Shown: piece after piece, positions 47,332 through 57,119 of the stretch
Layout: each line of letters begins with the position of its first letter
How positions within the stretch are numbered: the stretch's first letter is position 1
From: Defluviitaleaceae bacterium
Lineage (GTDB): Bacteria; Bacillota; Clostridia; Lachnospirales; WQUN01
Direction: 5' to 3'
Length of the DNA stretch: 64,000 nucleotides
NCBI GenBank assembly: GCA_009786535.1
Contig: WQRX01000007.1
Location: 43,875 to 107,874 of the forward strand
Program-made: the position numbers and the translations under genes
Notes under the pieces: generated by a model
The model's input: only the letters and a program-made list of their open reading frames with translations
Database searches by the model: none
Told to the model about the DNA's origin: nothing

Positions 47332-49983
47332 TTATGCCTCCCTCACAACAAACCATTGTGGCGGAATCGTTACGTCGTCATTTTCAAAAGTATACATCGT
47401 ATTGTTTACATAAATGCGCGTCCCGTTGGAAAATTCCGTCACCGTTACCTGCCGGCTACGCATAATGTCATAAGTGCGCCCCGCAAGTATGTGGAAGCCG
47501 ACAATCCGTTCTGCGCGCAAATCGTGGAATACATCATTAAAAATCTGGTAATGGCGAATTGCCATGTCCATCCAATTAATATAATGGGTGGAGTAAAAAC
47601 GCTCATGGGGCGAAAATTGCGCATGGCGGGTAGGCTGTGCCGAAAGGATATACCGTGGGCTGGCGCCTGTCGTCATGCTGGCTAAAATGGTTTGCACAGG
47701 GTTAAAATGCTCCCGCATATTTGCCGCCGTACCTGCATGTTCTATAAACCCATGCAACACCATGGAAAAGAAGGGTACTTCATAGTCTAAAATATGAAAC
47801 CAGTCCGTTTGCGTTGGCGCATCCACTACATGGGAAGCCACCCTCAGGGCGTAATCGTTCCCGCCAAATACCACAATATTGGGGATGGCATCTTGAATAA
47901 TGCCCATTTGCTCTTCCGTTACTAAGCGCGAATGCTCACGGTCTATCGGGTTACGGCGGTGCAGGCTTTCACTCACAATGTCGCCCATATCCCCCAGCGC
48001 CAAGCCTTGCAAGCCCATGCGCCGTTCATAATTCGGCAGGAAGCTTTCTACATGGAAGGGCATAACCGCGGGGTGCACAAACACAAACCAGTCGTTCCTA
48101 TGAATCGAAAAGCGCGTTACCATCATATCCCGTGCTACCCGCGACATAACCCCAAGATACCCCCCGGGGTCCCGTGCTACTTCCAGCGTACGGTTAAAAT
48201 TGCGGGAATAGAAATTCGTTAATTGGAAGTTAACCACGGGGTTTAATCCCCCGCCATGTGCCATTAATCGGGCTTCCATTTCCTGCATATCCCTTTGGCT
48301 ACCCAAACTACGGATGGGGTTTACCCGCTTGGCTACATCATGGTTTACACCACGGTTAAACCATCCGTGTAATTGCATTTGTACGGTATTTACGCCACCA
48401 TCGCTCAGCATATCTAAGAAGCGGTGGGCATCCTCCAGATTTGTCATGTTTTCCAGCGCATTATATGGTGTGCCCAAAATATGGCGGCGAACATCCACCG
48501 CGCCCAAAATATCCAAATAAAAGGTACGGTCGCCGGGGCCATCCAAAGGCGTTAGCACACCCTGCTCTACCAAAAATTGCTGGTATGCCTGTGCCATTTC
48601 CCCCACGCCCGGGTTCTCGTCCGGGATGAAGTGGTACATGATAGTAATATCACCCGTGTAGGTGCGTTCCTGTACTACGCGTAAATCGCCTGTTCCCGCG
48701 CCCCCGGGTATTGCATCCATGCTCATTTGCATGGACTGGCGCAGGGTGAAATTAAACCACGCATTATTTTTCGCCGTTGTGCCGCCTACGCCAAAGGTTT
48801 CTGCGGCTACGTCTGCATTTACTACAGCAAGCCCCTGCCCGCTGTATACATGGGCAACCATTGCCGCACCGTTATTAATAATACCCAGCACAGGCAACCG
48901 AACCGACTGCTCCATTTGCGGCACAAAGCTTTCCATTAATAAGTCAACGCCATATACGGGGGCAGAAAATTCAACTTCGCGGTACTTCCCATTGTTAAAA
49001 CGAATCAACGCGCCCGAACCGCTGGGCACAAGCAGATAGCCCTCCGAGTTCATACAGCCCGCCCCAAAGAAGCGCAGCACATCCACGGCATATACGTTAA
49101 AATCCATCGTACCTGTAATTTTTTCTATAGGTACGTTTACAATTAAACGGTCGCGGTCAATGGCAATTTCGAAGGTTATATTAAAAAAGTCAAATTCAAT
49201 TTCGGGTATATAACCTACCTGCTCGTTATGATATTCGGTTTCCTCAAAGGTCCAGCCGAGATAATCAAAGTGGCGCAGCATACGTTGCTGGTCTAAACGG
49301 TTCATTGGGTCGAAAAGCCCTTCTGCCAGGCGCAGAAAACCAGGGTGTTCATCATTTTCGCGCCATTGCTGCCTCATAAAACGATGTTCGCGGGGGTCGT
49401 CGGCTAAGGGTTCAAGCACACGTTCGGCAAAATACTCCATTTCAATATAGCGCGGCAGAAAATGCAAGCCAATATCCAAATTACCCAACGTATACACAAT
49501 ACGCAAGCCATTGGGAATGGAGGTAATGTCAAACTGGTTTTCGCCATGGGTTACCGCGTCGTTATACGTCCAGCGGTGCTGGCGCCTACGCCCTTCGTCA
49601 TAGAAACTAAACCCAACATTGGAGCGCATAACCCCTTGATGGAAGGCGTTTGCAATGGGGTCGCGGTCCTGGGGGCTGGAATGCCAAACATAATCATTGC
49701 GTTTATCGTGTATGGCAAAGGTAGTGTCGCCGGTATTAATGTATAAGGCGATAAATTCATTTTCTACGGCACGCACCATGTTTTCCACGCGGCCTTCGCC
49801 TACCCCCGTTAAAGGAATAAATTCTTGGCACTCCCCAAAATTCATCCTACGCGTTAGGTGTGAAAAATCGTACATTCTGGCACTGTTAATGTACCAGATG
49901 TAAAAACCAATCCCCAGCGCAACAACGGCAACAAAAATAAAGCGGTTACGCCACGCCCGTATCGTTTTTTTCTGCAACTTCAT
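47332..49983 (-). CDS. DUF5696 domain protein, membrane-anchored, glycosidase-like
   Basis: An 883-residue protein with one N-terminal TM (about 12-33), the rest predicted extracytoplasmic. Domains in order: beta-rich region (60-400; IALYINTGDTTFAIHDKRNDYVWHSSP), then a TIM-barrel-like part (about 490-800; VNTVQMQLHGW, VVNFQLTNFYS, GDMGDIVSES). The sequence fits DUF5696, found in Paenibacillus and Clostridia inside sugar-transport operons, presumed glycan-processing. It sits between the Yip1 gene and the second importer, so it probably acts on the same glycan. Catalytic residues cannot be assigned. Confidence 0.78.
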   Translation of the reverse strand: MKLQKKTIRAWRNRFIFVAVVALGIGFYIWYINSARMYDFSHLTRRMNFGECQEFIPLTGVGEGRVENMVRAVENEFIALYINTGDTTFAIHDKRNDYVWHSSPQDRDPIANAFHQGVMRSNVGFSFYDEGRRRQHRWTYNDAVTHGENQFDITSIPNGLRIVYTLGNLDIGLHFLPRYIEMEYFAERVLEPLADDPREHRFMRQQWRENDEHPGFLRLAEGLFDPMNRLDQQRMLRHFDYLGWTFEETEYHNEQVGYIPEIEFDFFNITFEIAIDRDRLIVNVPIEKITGTMDFNVYAVDVLRFFGAGCMNSEGYLLVPSGSGALIRFNNGKYREVEFSAPVYGVDLLMESFVPQMEQSVRLPVLGIINNGAAMVAHVYSGQGLAVVNADVAAETFGVGGTTAKNNAWFNFTLRQSMQMSMDAIPGGAGTGDLRVVQERTYTGDITIMYHFIPDENPGVGEMAQAYQQFLVEQGVLTPLDGPGDRTFYLDILGAVDVRRHILGTPYNALENMTNLEDAHRFLDMLSDGGVNTVQMQLHGWFNRGVNHDVAKRVNPIRSLGSQRDMQEMEARLMAHGGGLNPVVNFQLTNFYSRNFNRTLEVARDPGGYLGVMSRVARDMMVTRFSIHRNDWFVFVHPAVMPFHVESFLPNYERRMGLQGLALGDMGDIVSESLHRRNPIDREHSRLVTEEQMGIIQDAIPNIVVFGGNDYALRVASHVVDAPTQTDWFHILDYEVPFFSMVLHGFIEHAGTAANMREHFNPVQTILASMTTGASPRYILSAQPTRHAQFSPHERFYSTHYINWMDMAIRHYQIFNDVFHDLRAERIVGFHILAGRTYDIMRSRQVTVTEFSNGTRIYVNNTMYTFENDDVTIPPQWFVVREA

Positions 49984-50000
49984 GTAATATGCCCCCTAAC

Positions 50001-50639
50001 TCAACTTCGGAACATTAATTCGGTATACACGCTATAAGCAAAGCTAAATAACTGCGTCCATAACGTTAATAACAAGGAAATTAAGAACGCAATAACTAAA
50101 ATTGCCACAAAGGTAAGTAATATCGTAAGCAAGGCTTTTATCGCACCATAGTTATGCACCGTAATCAGCCCCGCAAATACCAGTACCACAAAATAAATCA
50201 TGCCCGCCGCCATTAATAAATGGTACAGCCCCATTTCATCCGTAGAAAGGAAATTACTAATTACTGCGGCGGGGGCGATGGTAAGCACCAGAGGCGTCAT
50301 GGCGTAGCATATCGCCATAATAATATCCTTGAGCTTCCCTTCCCCGTCTGTTAACGCGGTTACAGACCAATTGGCAATACTAAAAAGCAATAATGCGCCC
50401 AAAATCATCATCATTCCGAACAGGCTATTGCGCTGTAGCGGGTGGGCATCATTTGCCAAAATAGAAGCATATTGGTCAGATATGGCATAAGAAATACACA
50501 CCAGCGCAAAGTTAAGAAAGGCAATTTTCATTGTGCCCTGGTGTTCATACTTCATGGCATAAAAGCCCGCAAAGGGACGCCCCATAATGTACAAGGGTAG
50601 ACTGTAAAAGCCGAATACACGCTTCACGGTTGCAATCAT
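50001..50639 (-). CDS. Yip1-family membrane protein
   Basis: A 212-residue protein with five TM helices (about 38-57, 72-92, 108-130, 138-160, 173-200). It has the Yip1 motif pattern, including NWSVTALTDGEGKLKDIIMAICYAMTPL. It overlaps the NHL-protein gene by 4 bases. Yip1 proteins recur beside DUF5696 and NHL proteins in sugar ABC operons. Function not established. Confidence 0.8.
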   Translation of the reverse strand: MIATVKRVFGFYSLPLYIMGRPFAGFYAMKYEHQGTMKIAFLNFALVCISYAISDQYASILANDAHPLQRNSLFGMMMILGALLLFSIANWSVTALTDGEGKLKDIIMAICYAMTPLVLTIAPAAVISNFLSTDEMGLYHLLMAAGMIYFVVLVFAGLITVHNYGAIKALLTILLTFVAILVIAFLISLLLTLWTQLFSFAYSVYTELMFRS

Positions 50640-52096
50640 GCTTCCACCACCCTATTGCGTACGTGCTTGCCTATTTTGTACACGATAAACAAACCAATTA
50701 ATGCCGTACCTACGGTGAATACGGTAGGCAGAATATTCTGCATTACATCCAAACGATGCCGCCGAAACGCAATTGAAAAATGAATTAAATCCATACCGCG
50801 CCGTAGGTAATACATTGCCGCCGCGTGGTTGCCTTCGGCAAGCATACTGCGCCCAATACCTGCCCAAGCCAGCTCAAAATTTTCATCCAAGGCGGTAAGC
50901 CTGCGCCATGCATCTACCGCGCCTGCCTCGTCGCCTATATCACGCAAGCGAATGGCTTCGTTAATAAGGGCACCATATTCCGTTGGGGTAAATTGAATTA
51001 TACGCCCCATATGGGCATCTAAAATAAGAATATCGTCGCCAATCACTTCAATGGCTACGGGGCGGCGGGTCATGCCCTCAATCGAACCCCAGCCGGAGAA
51101 TACATACAGCAGATTGCCTTCCGCATCGTAGGTGTATACGCGCCCGCGGGTCGAATCCAGCGCCGTTACTTTACCGTGGGGACGGGCAATAACATCAATT
51201 AACTGCGAAGGACCTGCCAAGGAGCCGATAGTCCTATGCCGCTGGTCGCCGCTAAGGGTAACGGATTCGTTAATATTTAGGATTACGTCCTCGCCGCGGG
51301 GGTTAAGGCGCATAATTTGGTTTGCGCTTCCCCATGGGTCCAAGTTGGTGGTGAAAACGAAGTTACGGTCGTCCAATGCCATGCTTTGAAATTCCGTAGG
51401 AATAAAACGGTTTTGGTTTTGTATTTGCCTGTCTGTCATAAAAAAGCGCCAAAAAATTTCAATCCAGTTGCGCCCTACTTCAATTGTGCCGAAATAGCCC
51501 ACAAATTGCCCCGTTGCATCAAAGTTCATAATTCCTTCAAATACATGCTGCACGATAACCAGTGTACGACCGCCACGGTCAACCACTACGTACAGCGGTC
51601 GGAAGATGAGGCGTTCATCTAAACCTTCTATCTCGGGGGTTACAATTTCGCGGATAAAATTGCCGTAACTGTCTAACACGGCAATACGTTCGTTAAGGGT
51701 GTCGGCTACAAAAATTTCCCCCTCGGGGGTTACAAATACACCGTTGGGGCGGTTAAAACGCTCAAATTCCCCATCGCGGTAAAAACCCGTTATCACATGA
51801 AGCAGGTTTAATCGCTGGTCAAATACCACCACACGATGGTTGCCCGAATCTACAATAAAAATCATTCCGTTGGGGCATACATGAATGTCTGTAGGGTCCA
51901 CAAAGGAAACAAGAGTTGGGCAAACATCTGCCGCAGTAAAGGAACGCGCAGGCACATACGCCGCGGGCGAAGGCACAAGCGCCGCCCAATAATTATACGT
52001 ATACCCTTGGAAGGGCGTATCTGCCAAGAATGGCGTCGCCCAGCCTACGGTTAACAGCATTGCCAAAAGAACCGCTACTATTTTCTTAAACCGCAT
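50636..52096 (-). CDS. Exported NHL-propeller and TPR protein with C-terminal membrane anchor
   Basis: A 486-residue protein. Signal peptide (1-25); six-bladed NHL-type propeller (about 50-350; DPTDIHVCPNGMIFIVDSGNHRVVVFD, RPNGVFVTPEGEIFVADTLNERIAVLD); TPR-like helices (about 365-430; EAGAVDAWRRLTALDENFELAWAGIGRSMLAEGN); C-terminal TM (about 458-478). Probably a surface scaffold or sensor that works with the importer and the Yip1 and DUF5696 proteins. It begins 16 bp after the permease gene. Confidence 0.82.
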   Translation of the reverse strand: MRFKKIVAVLLAMLLTVGWATPFLADTPFQGYTYNYWAALVPSPAAYVPARSFTAADVCPTLVSFVDPTDIHVCPNGMIFIVDSGNHRVVVFDQRLNLLHVITGFYRDGEFERFNRPNGVFVTPEGEIFVADTLNERIAVLDSYGNFIREIVTPEIEGLDERLIFRPLYVVVDRGGRTLVIVQHVFEGIMNFDATGQFVGYFGTIEVGRNWIEIFWRFFMTDRQIQNQNRFIPTEFQSMALDDRNFVFTTNLDPWGSANQIMRLNPRGEDVILNINESVTLSGDQRHRTIGSLAGPSQLIDVIARPHGKVTALDSTRGRVYTYDAEGNLLYVFSGWGSIEGMTRRPVAIEVIGDDILILDAHMGRIIQFTPTEYGALINEAIRLRDIGDEAGAVDAWRRLTALDENFELAWAGIGRSMLAEGNHAAAMYYLRRGMDLIHFSIAFRRHRLDVMQNILPTVFTVGTALIGLFIVYKIGKHVRNRVVEA

Positions 52097-52112
52097 AGGT
52101 GATACCCCCTTT

Positions 52113-53042
52113 TTATTCCTTCATACCCGATGTTGCCATCGTTTCAACAATGCGGCTTTGCGAAACCACAAAGAATGTTACGGGCACCATCATGGTAATA
52201 AACATAACCGCGGCACCTTCCCCCGCGCGGGCAATGCCGCCGCCCACGACTTGGTTCATGGCGAAGGTGAGCGGCTTTAATTCCTCACTTTGCAAAAATA
52301 CACCGCCTGTGGTCGCCCACAGCGCTTGGAATTGCAAGATAATTAACGTTAGCCACGCGGGCTTTACGTTAGGCATAACAATCCTCCACCAGATGCCAAT
52401 TTCTAAGCAGCCGTCTATCCGCGCCGATTCGATAAGCGAATCGGGGACTTGTTCCATGAATTGCTTCATTAAATACAGCCCAAGCGAGAAGGCAAACGCA
52501 GGGATAATTAACGCCCAATACGTATCAACCATACCCAGCTGTGAAATGATTAAGAAGTTTGGTATGCCCGTTACCACGCCCGAGAACATGAGCGACAACA
52601 CAACAATGCCCATTAAAAATTCACTGCCCGGAAATTTATTTTTTGCCAGCGGATACGCCGCCATAGAGGCAAAAAGCAAATGCCCCAGCGTTCCAAAGCC
52701 CGTGATAATAAACGAGTTTAGCAAATACCGAGAAAACGGCACCCACGTCTGCTGCATAGATATAACCAAATCAGAAAAGTTGGAGAGCGTTGGGTTACGC
52801 ACAAAAAAGCGCGGGGGAAAGTAGAATAACTCATCCAGCGGCTTTAGCGCGTTGGAAATGGTAAGCACCATCGGCATTCCCATAAACACGGCAAAAATAC
52901 CAATGAAAATGAAAAGCGCAATTGTACCGCCCAAGGAACGGCTTAGCTTCTTTGTGCGGCGGGCGAGTTTAATTTTGCGTCCGCGTTCGTCATAGATGGC
53001 GAACTGTGATTTATGCGTGCGTTTAGATACTACAGACATCAC
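52113..53042 (-). CDS. Sugar ABC permease, MalG type (first importer)
   Basis: A 309-residue membrane protein with a basic N-terminus (KLARRTKKLSR) and six TM helices. The EAA loop SLIESARIDGCLEIGIWWRIVMPNVKP lies at about 198-224. FPGSEFLMGIVVLSLMFSGVV is typical of the family. It overlaps the MalF-type gene by 4 bases and precedes the NHL gene. Confidence 0.92.
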   Translation of the reverse strand: MMSVVSKRTHKSQFAIYDERGRKIKLARRTKKLSRSLGGTIALFIFIGIFAVFMGMPMVLTISNALKPLDELFYFPPRFFVRNPTLSNFSDLVISMQQTWVPFSRYLLNSFIITGFGTLGHLLFASMAAYPLAKNKFPGSEFLMGIVVLSLMFSGVVTGIPNFLIISQLGMVDTYWALIIPAFAFSLGLYLMKQFMEQVPDSLIESARIDGCLEIGIWWRIVMPNVKPAWLTLIILQFQALWATTGGVFLQSEELKPLTFAMNQVVGGGIARAGEGAAVMFITMMVPVTFFVVSQSRIVETMATSGMKE

Positions 53043-53989
53043 GTTCCCACCTTTCTAAGCAAGCGTTGTATGGCTTTGTTCGTACCCACCATCATTAGGA
53101 AGAGAATTACCGCAATGGCAGAGGCAAAGCCCATTTCGAAGCGTATCCAGCCGAAGTCCTGCATGTGGGTTACAATTGTTTCACCCGCGTAGGCAACACT
53201 GGGGAAGCCCGCAAGCTGTATGGAGATATCGCCCACCGAAAACGCCGCCGTTATGCTCATAACTGCGCCAAACATCATTTGCGGTTTCATGGAAGGCAGG
53301 GTGATAAACCATAATTCCTGCCAGCGGTTGCGAATACCGTCCATTGCGCCCGCCTCATACATGGCTTTATCCACCGTTTGCAAGCCCGCGATAAACGCAA
53401 GGAATGCAACCCCCAAGCTAAGCCATACTTGTACCACTAAAAGTAAGGGCAAAATAAAGCGCGGGTCACGGAAGAAGTTAATCGCTTGGTCGATAAAACC
53501 AAGGCGCAATAACCAGCCGTTTACCAGCCCGTAGCGGTCGCCCGAGAAGAACCAAAGCCACACGAAAAATACGTTGCCCGATATACTGGGCGCGTAGAAA
53601 ATTACTGTCATTACCGCGCGGATTTTTGGCGGCATTTCGTTAATTATCCACGCAAAGGTGAAGCATAACAGGTAACTGATTGGTCCTGCCACCACGGCAA
53701 TAATTAGCGTATTTTGCAGGGCAACCATAAACACTTCATTTTCCAGGAAAAGGCGGATATAGTTATTCCAACCCACAAATTGCGGGGGCTGCAGCATATT
53801 AAACGTGGTAAAGCTAAGCCCTATCGCCATCATTACAGGCAGCACCGTAAATGTGAAGAACAGGATAAAATACGGCGCAATTAAGGCATAGCTTTGCTTA
53901 TTCTGCTTCATTAGCGCCCATGTGGTATTTTTCTGGTGGTTGGCGGGCTTGGGCAGAAATATTTTTTGGAATAGGTTGCGCTCTTTCAT
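53039..53989 (-). CDS. Sugar ABC permease, MalF type (first importer)
   Basis: A 316-residue membrane protein, six TM helices from about residue 35. The EAA loop AMYEAGAMDGIRNRWQELWFITLPSMKPQ lies at about 212-240. PYFILFFTFTVLPVMMAIGLSF is the standard first TM. The gene lies 6 bp after the large binding-protein gene. Confidence 0.92.
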   Translation of the reverse strand: MKERNLFQKIFLPKPANHQKNTTWALMKQNKQSYALIAPYFILFFTFTVLPVMMAIGLSFTTFNMLQPPQFVGWNNYIRLFLENEVFMVALQNTLIIAVVAGPISYLLCFTFAWIINEMPPKIRAVMTVIFYAPSISGNVFFVWLWFFSGDRYGLVNGWLLRLGFIDQAINFFRDPRFILPLLLVVQVWLSLGVAFLAFIAGLQTVDKAMYEAGAMDGIRNRWQELWFITLPSMKPQMMFGAVMSITAAFSVGDISIQLAGFPSVAYAGETIVTHMQDFGWIRFEMGFASAIAVILFLMMVGTNKAIQRLLRKVGT

Positions 53990-53995
53990 GGTCGG

Positions 53996-56908
53996 TTACT
54001 CCAATCCAAATTCTCTGCGTTTTGCCCGCAGTTCGTCGTTAATCAGTCGTACATTGTCTTGCAGTGCCTCGCGCGGGCCAATGTTTCGCACTTCAACAGA
54101 AACATAGAACGCATTACGCACTTGGCGCGGGGTAAAGTAGCCGCCCGGCACTTCGGGTATGCCGCGAATATAGTTAAATTGCGCGCGCATCATACGATAG
54201 TCTTGTACGGGCCATGGCATCATGCCAAAGGCTTCCAAGTTGGCGGTGGGGTGGCGTGCGGCAGAACCCATGAGGGACTCCATTTCCCGCCCGAACTGCG
54301 TTTGAATTTCGGCAGATGTCCACCATTTCATAAATTCCCATGCCGCGTCGGCGTCGTTTACCTGCTCCATCATTACAACGGCGGTGCCGCCCGTGGGTAC
54401 GGTACGGTTAATGCTTCCATCGGGTTGGATTGTACCGGGTACGGGACGGAAGCCCCACAGCCCGCGTATTTCGGGGGCGAACACTTGAAGCATATTGTAT
54501 ACCGTATAATCGGCGATTGCTAAGGGCATGTCACCAAAGCGGAAGCGATTGGCAAAGTCATACACCCTTGGCAGGTTATAATCGGTAAAAAATCGGGTAA
54601 AATCGCGGAAGGCTTCCATCGCAACAGGCGAATCTAACGCCGATAACGAGCCGTCCGCATTATAGAATTCTCCCCCGTTTTGGAATAGGAATATCCCAAA
54701 CGACTGATGGGGAAAGTCTAACGGCGACGCGGCACTTGCGCCCAGCGGTATACCAAATTCCATATGGTGCATGGCAAGGGTTGCAATTGCTGCGCGAACA
54801 TCGTCCCATGTATCGGGGGGTTCCAGCCCTATTTCATGCAGTACATCGCGCCGGTAAAAGAGCATGGGGAAGGTTAGCGTTTCGGGCAGGGCAAATACGC
54901 GCCCATCGAAGGTGTAGGGCACCATTGCCGCTTCTGGAAAGCGTGCCGCTACTTCATGGAAATCGGGGAAGGTTGAAAGGTCGCGAACCGCGCCGCGCAT
55001 TCCGTAGTCCATGGGCAAAGAGTTAAAAATAGATAGGGTAATGTCTGGGCCTATCCCTGCTACCGTTGCGGGTAAAATCATCGTAATGTCTACCAAGCGC
55101 AGGGTTACCCCTATGCCTGTTTCGGGAGTAAATCGTTCCGATATCATGGAGTTAATGACATTGGCTTGGTCGCGCCCTGTGCCAATCCATACTTCTACTT
55201 GGCGCATGTTGGGGTCATCAACCAAATTGCCAATTACGTTGTAATCTATAATGAAGGAGAAAATTAGCGTAAGAATTTCGTGCCAGATTTGGCGCCACCA
55301 GCGATGCCCGTTGTCGGGGGTTGGTGCGTCGTAAGGCAAAATGTAAATCGCGTCTACAGCAAGCTCCTGCGAGCGCACAAGCATAAGCCATGTACCCAGC
55401 GCACCCGTATTCTCGCGGAATTCGCGCAGACGGCGGGGAATATTTTCAACATCTTCTGCGATGATATTGAGCAAGCGTGCAAGCGTGCGGATAACGGCAT
55501 CACGCTCGCCGCGCCCTGTGGTCATTTGGTCAAGGTCGTTAAAAATACGCTCCAGCCTGCGTTGGTCGTAAATTATTGCATCGCGCAGGTGGGGCAAACG
55601 GCGATTAATTTCATAATCGCGAAAAATGTCGGGGGTTTGCCCCGTTATCATTACGATTTGGCGGTACATTTCATTTAAATTCATTATAATGTCTTCAATT
55701 TCACGCACGTGGGGGGCGTAGTCGCCTAACACGGCTTCCATACGTAACGTATGCACACCCGCAGGTAACCAGAACAAATAGGGGTCGTTTACCCCGCCCA
55801 GCGTATCCACCCGCCAGTTTGCGCGGAAGTCGAATGGCACTGCGTTCATTTCATAGAAAGGCACTTCCCCGTTGATGGAAATACGGCGGTACGACAGTGC
55901 CCCGCGGTTAAAATTTTGCCGTACATTCATGGCGATTTTGTATAAACCGTCCTGCGGCACTTCAAATTCCCATTCAATCCATGAACCGGGCTCGCTCCAT
56001 GAGCCGCCGCCAATGTGGTTAATGCGGATATACCGCGGGCTGTAGGGGTATACCCCGGGACCGCCCATATCCGACTGGGGGGCAAGCATTGGGGACGATT
56101 TACGCACGGCATATTGCCCTTCAATACGGATAGGCGCAACCTGCGCAACGCTCGGGCGCGGCAAACCCGCATGACCTTGGCGCACCTGCGCATAGGGCAG
56201 CACAATGGGTTGCTGGTGTATGCGAATGCTTCTAATCAACATAGGCTCGCGCTGGCTAAAGAAGCCTATAGTGTTCCACCCTGCTTCGAAATAAAACGCC
56301 AGCGGTTCGTTATACGTGCCCATTGCGTCTTGCACGATGGATTCAATCCATTTTGGGCGTTCTACTTGCGGCGGGCGCAGGTCATTGCCTTGGTTGTCGC
56401 GTTGAAAATATTCCCTTGCGTTTACCCAAATACGGCGGAATTCTACGGGGTTAGCTTCAAAAAACGGCTGTTCACCGTTGATAAAAATAGCACGCTGAAT
56501 GTCCGAGTTGCGCCCCTGTACGGGGAAATACGTAACCGACATATTGTAAAGACCCGGCTGCGAGACATAAACCTGCCATTCAATCAGACCTTCTTCGTCT
56601 GTCCATACGGATAGACCGGGCATACCTTCAAAATTATCATAATGGCGAACGGTCATGCCGCCCACCAGTGTATAATCGGTTGCTTCAATAACATATTCCG
56701 CATTGGGGCGCGGAGTATTTGCGTGGTCACGCATAAATTCGGTGAAATGGTAGCGCACGCCAAAGGCGGCGAGCGTTTGAGCGTGTTCTTCCCATTGCAT
56801 ATCGCCTGCTGCGGTTTGCACGGGAATGAGTATAGACGAGAGCCCCATTACTGCGGCTAATAAGAATGCTGCCCATCGTTTTGCCATGTTGTCTTGTTTA
56901 GTTTTCAC
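53996..56908 (-). CDS. Large sugar-binding protein: two carbohydrate-binding-like domains fused to an ABC solute-binding domain
   Basis: A 970-residue exported protein with a signal peptide (about 8-35, no lipobox). Two beta-sandwich domains follow (about 50-230 and 285-400): they share IEWQVYVSQPGLYNMSVTYFP / IEWEFEVPQDGLYKIAMNVRQ and INGEQPFFE / INGEVPFYE. A helical connector comes next (410-560), then a family-1 solute-binding fold (about 565-890) with GPDITLSIFNSLPMDYG and LPETLTFPMLFYRRDVL. It is about twice the size of a normal binding protein, and first in the operon. It probably captures a glycan for the permease pair that follows. Confidence 0.85.
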   Translation of the reverse strand: MKTKQDNMAKRWAAFLLAAVMGLSSILIPVQTAAGDMQWEEHAQTLAAFGVRYHFTEFMRDHANTPRPNAEYVIEATDYTLVGGMTVRHYDNFEGMPGLSVWTDEEGLIEWQVYVSQPGLYNMSVTYFPVQGRNSDIQRAIFINGEQPFFEANPVEFRRIWVNAREYFQRDNQGNDLRPPQVERPKWIESIVQDAMGTYNEPLAFYFEAGWNTIGFFSQREPMLIRSIRIHQQPIVLPYAQVRQGHAGLPRPSVAQVAPIRIEGQYAVRKSSPMLAPQSDMGGPGVYPYSPRYIRINHIGGGSWSEPGSWIEWEFEVPQDGLYKIAMNVRQNFNRGALSYRRISINGEVPFYEMNAVPFDFRANWRVDTLGGVNDPYLFWLPAGVHTLRMEAVLGDYAPHVREIEDIIMNLNEMYRQIVMITGQTPDIFRDYEINRRLPHLRDAIIYDQRRLERIFNDLDQMTTGRGERDAVIRTLARLLNIIAEDVENIPRRLREFRENTGALGTWLMLVRSQELAVDAIYILPYDAPTPDNGHRWWRQIWHEILTLIFSFIIDYNVIGNLVDDPNMRQVEVWIGTGRDQANVINSMISERFTPETGIGVTLRLVDITMILPATVAGIGPDITLSIFNSLPMDYGMRGAVRDLSTFPDFHEVAARFPEAAMVPYTFDGRVFALPETLTFPMLFYRRDVLHEIGLEPPDTWDDVRAAIATLAMHHMEFGIPLGASAASPLDFPHQSFGIFLFQNGGEFYNADGSLSALDSPVAMEAFRDFTRFFTDYNLPRVYDFANRFRFGDMPLAIADYTVYNMLQVFAPEIRGLWGFRPVPGTIQPDGSINRTVPTGGTAVVMMEQVNDADAAWEFMKWWTSAEIQTQFGREMESLMGSAARHPTANLEAFGMMPWPVQDYRMMRAQFNYIRGIPEVPGGYFTPRQVRNAFYVSVEVRNIGPREALQDNVRLINDELRAKRREFGLE

Positions 56909-56942
56909 GATTTACAAGCCCCCAAACCGATTTGCCTCATGT

Positions 56943-57005
56943 AAAATGTCGATGGGAAAAGGACATTTTCCTCGAAAGTTTACCATGCCTTTACAAATTC
57001 GTCAA
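56943..57005 (-). promoter_or_regulatory. Promoter and inverted repeat of the nine-gene sugar operon
   Basis: On the minus strand TTGACG (57000-57005), a 17-bp spacer and TAAACT (56977-56982) form the promoter. Just downstream an 8-bp inverted repeat, GACATTTT (56962-56969) with AAAATGTC (56943-56950), could be a repressor site or hairpin in the 5' leader. Confidence 0.5.
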
Positions 57006-57035
57006 TGCATTTTTACATGCACCACTCAATTCGAC

Positions 57036-57064
57036 TTGACACTGGTTGTGTGATGTGCTATATC
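57036..57064 (+). promoter_or_regulatory. Promoter of the lactate permease gene
   Basis: TTGACA (57036-57041), a 17-bp spacer and TATATC (57059-57064) are followed by a leader of about 50 bases. Confidence 0.65.
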
Positions 57065-57119
57065 TTTGCCAATTATTTCATGTGGAATTGATGCATTTCA
57101 CAAAGGGAGCGGTACTTTT

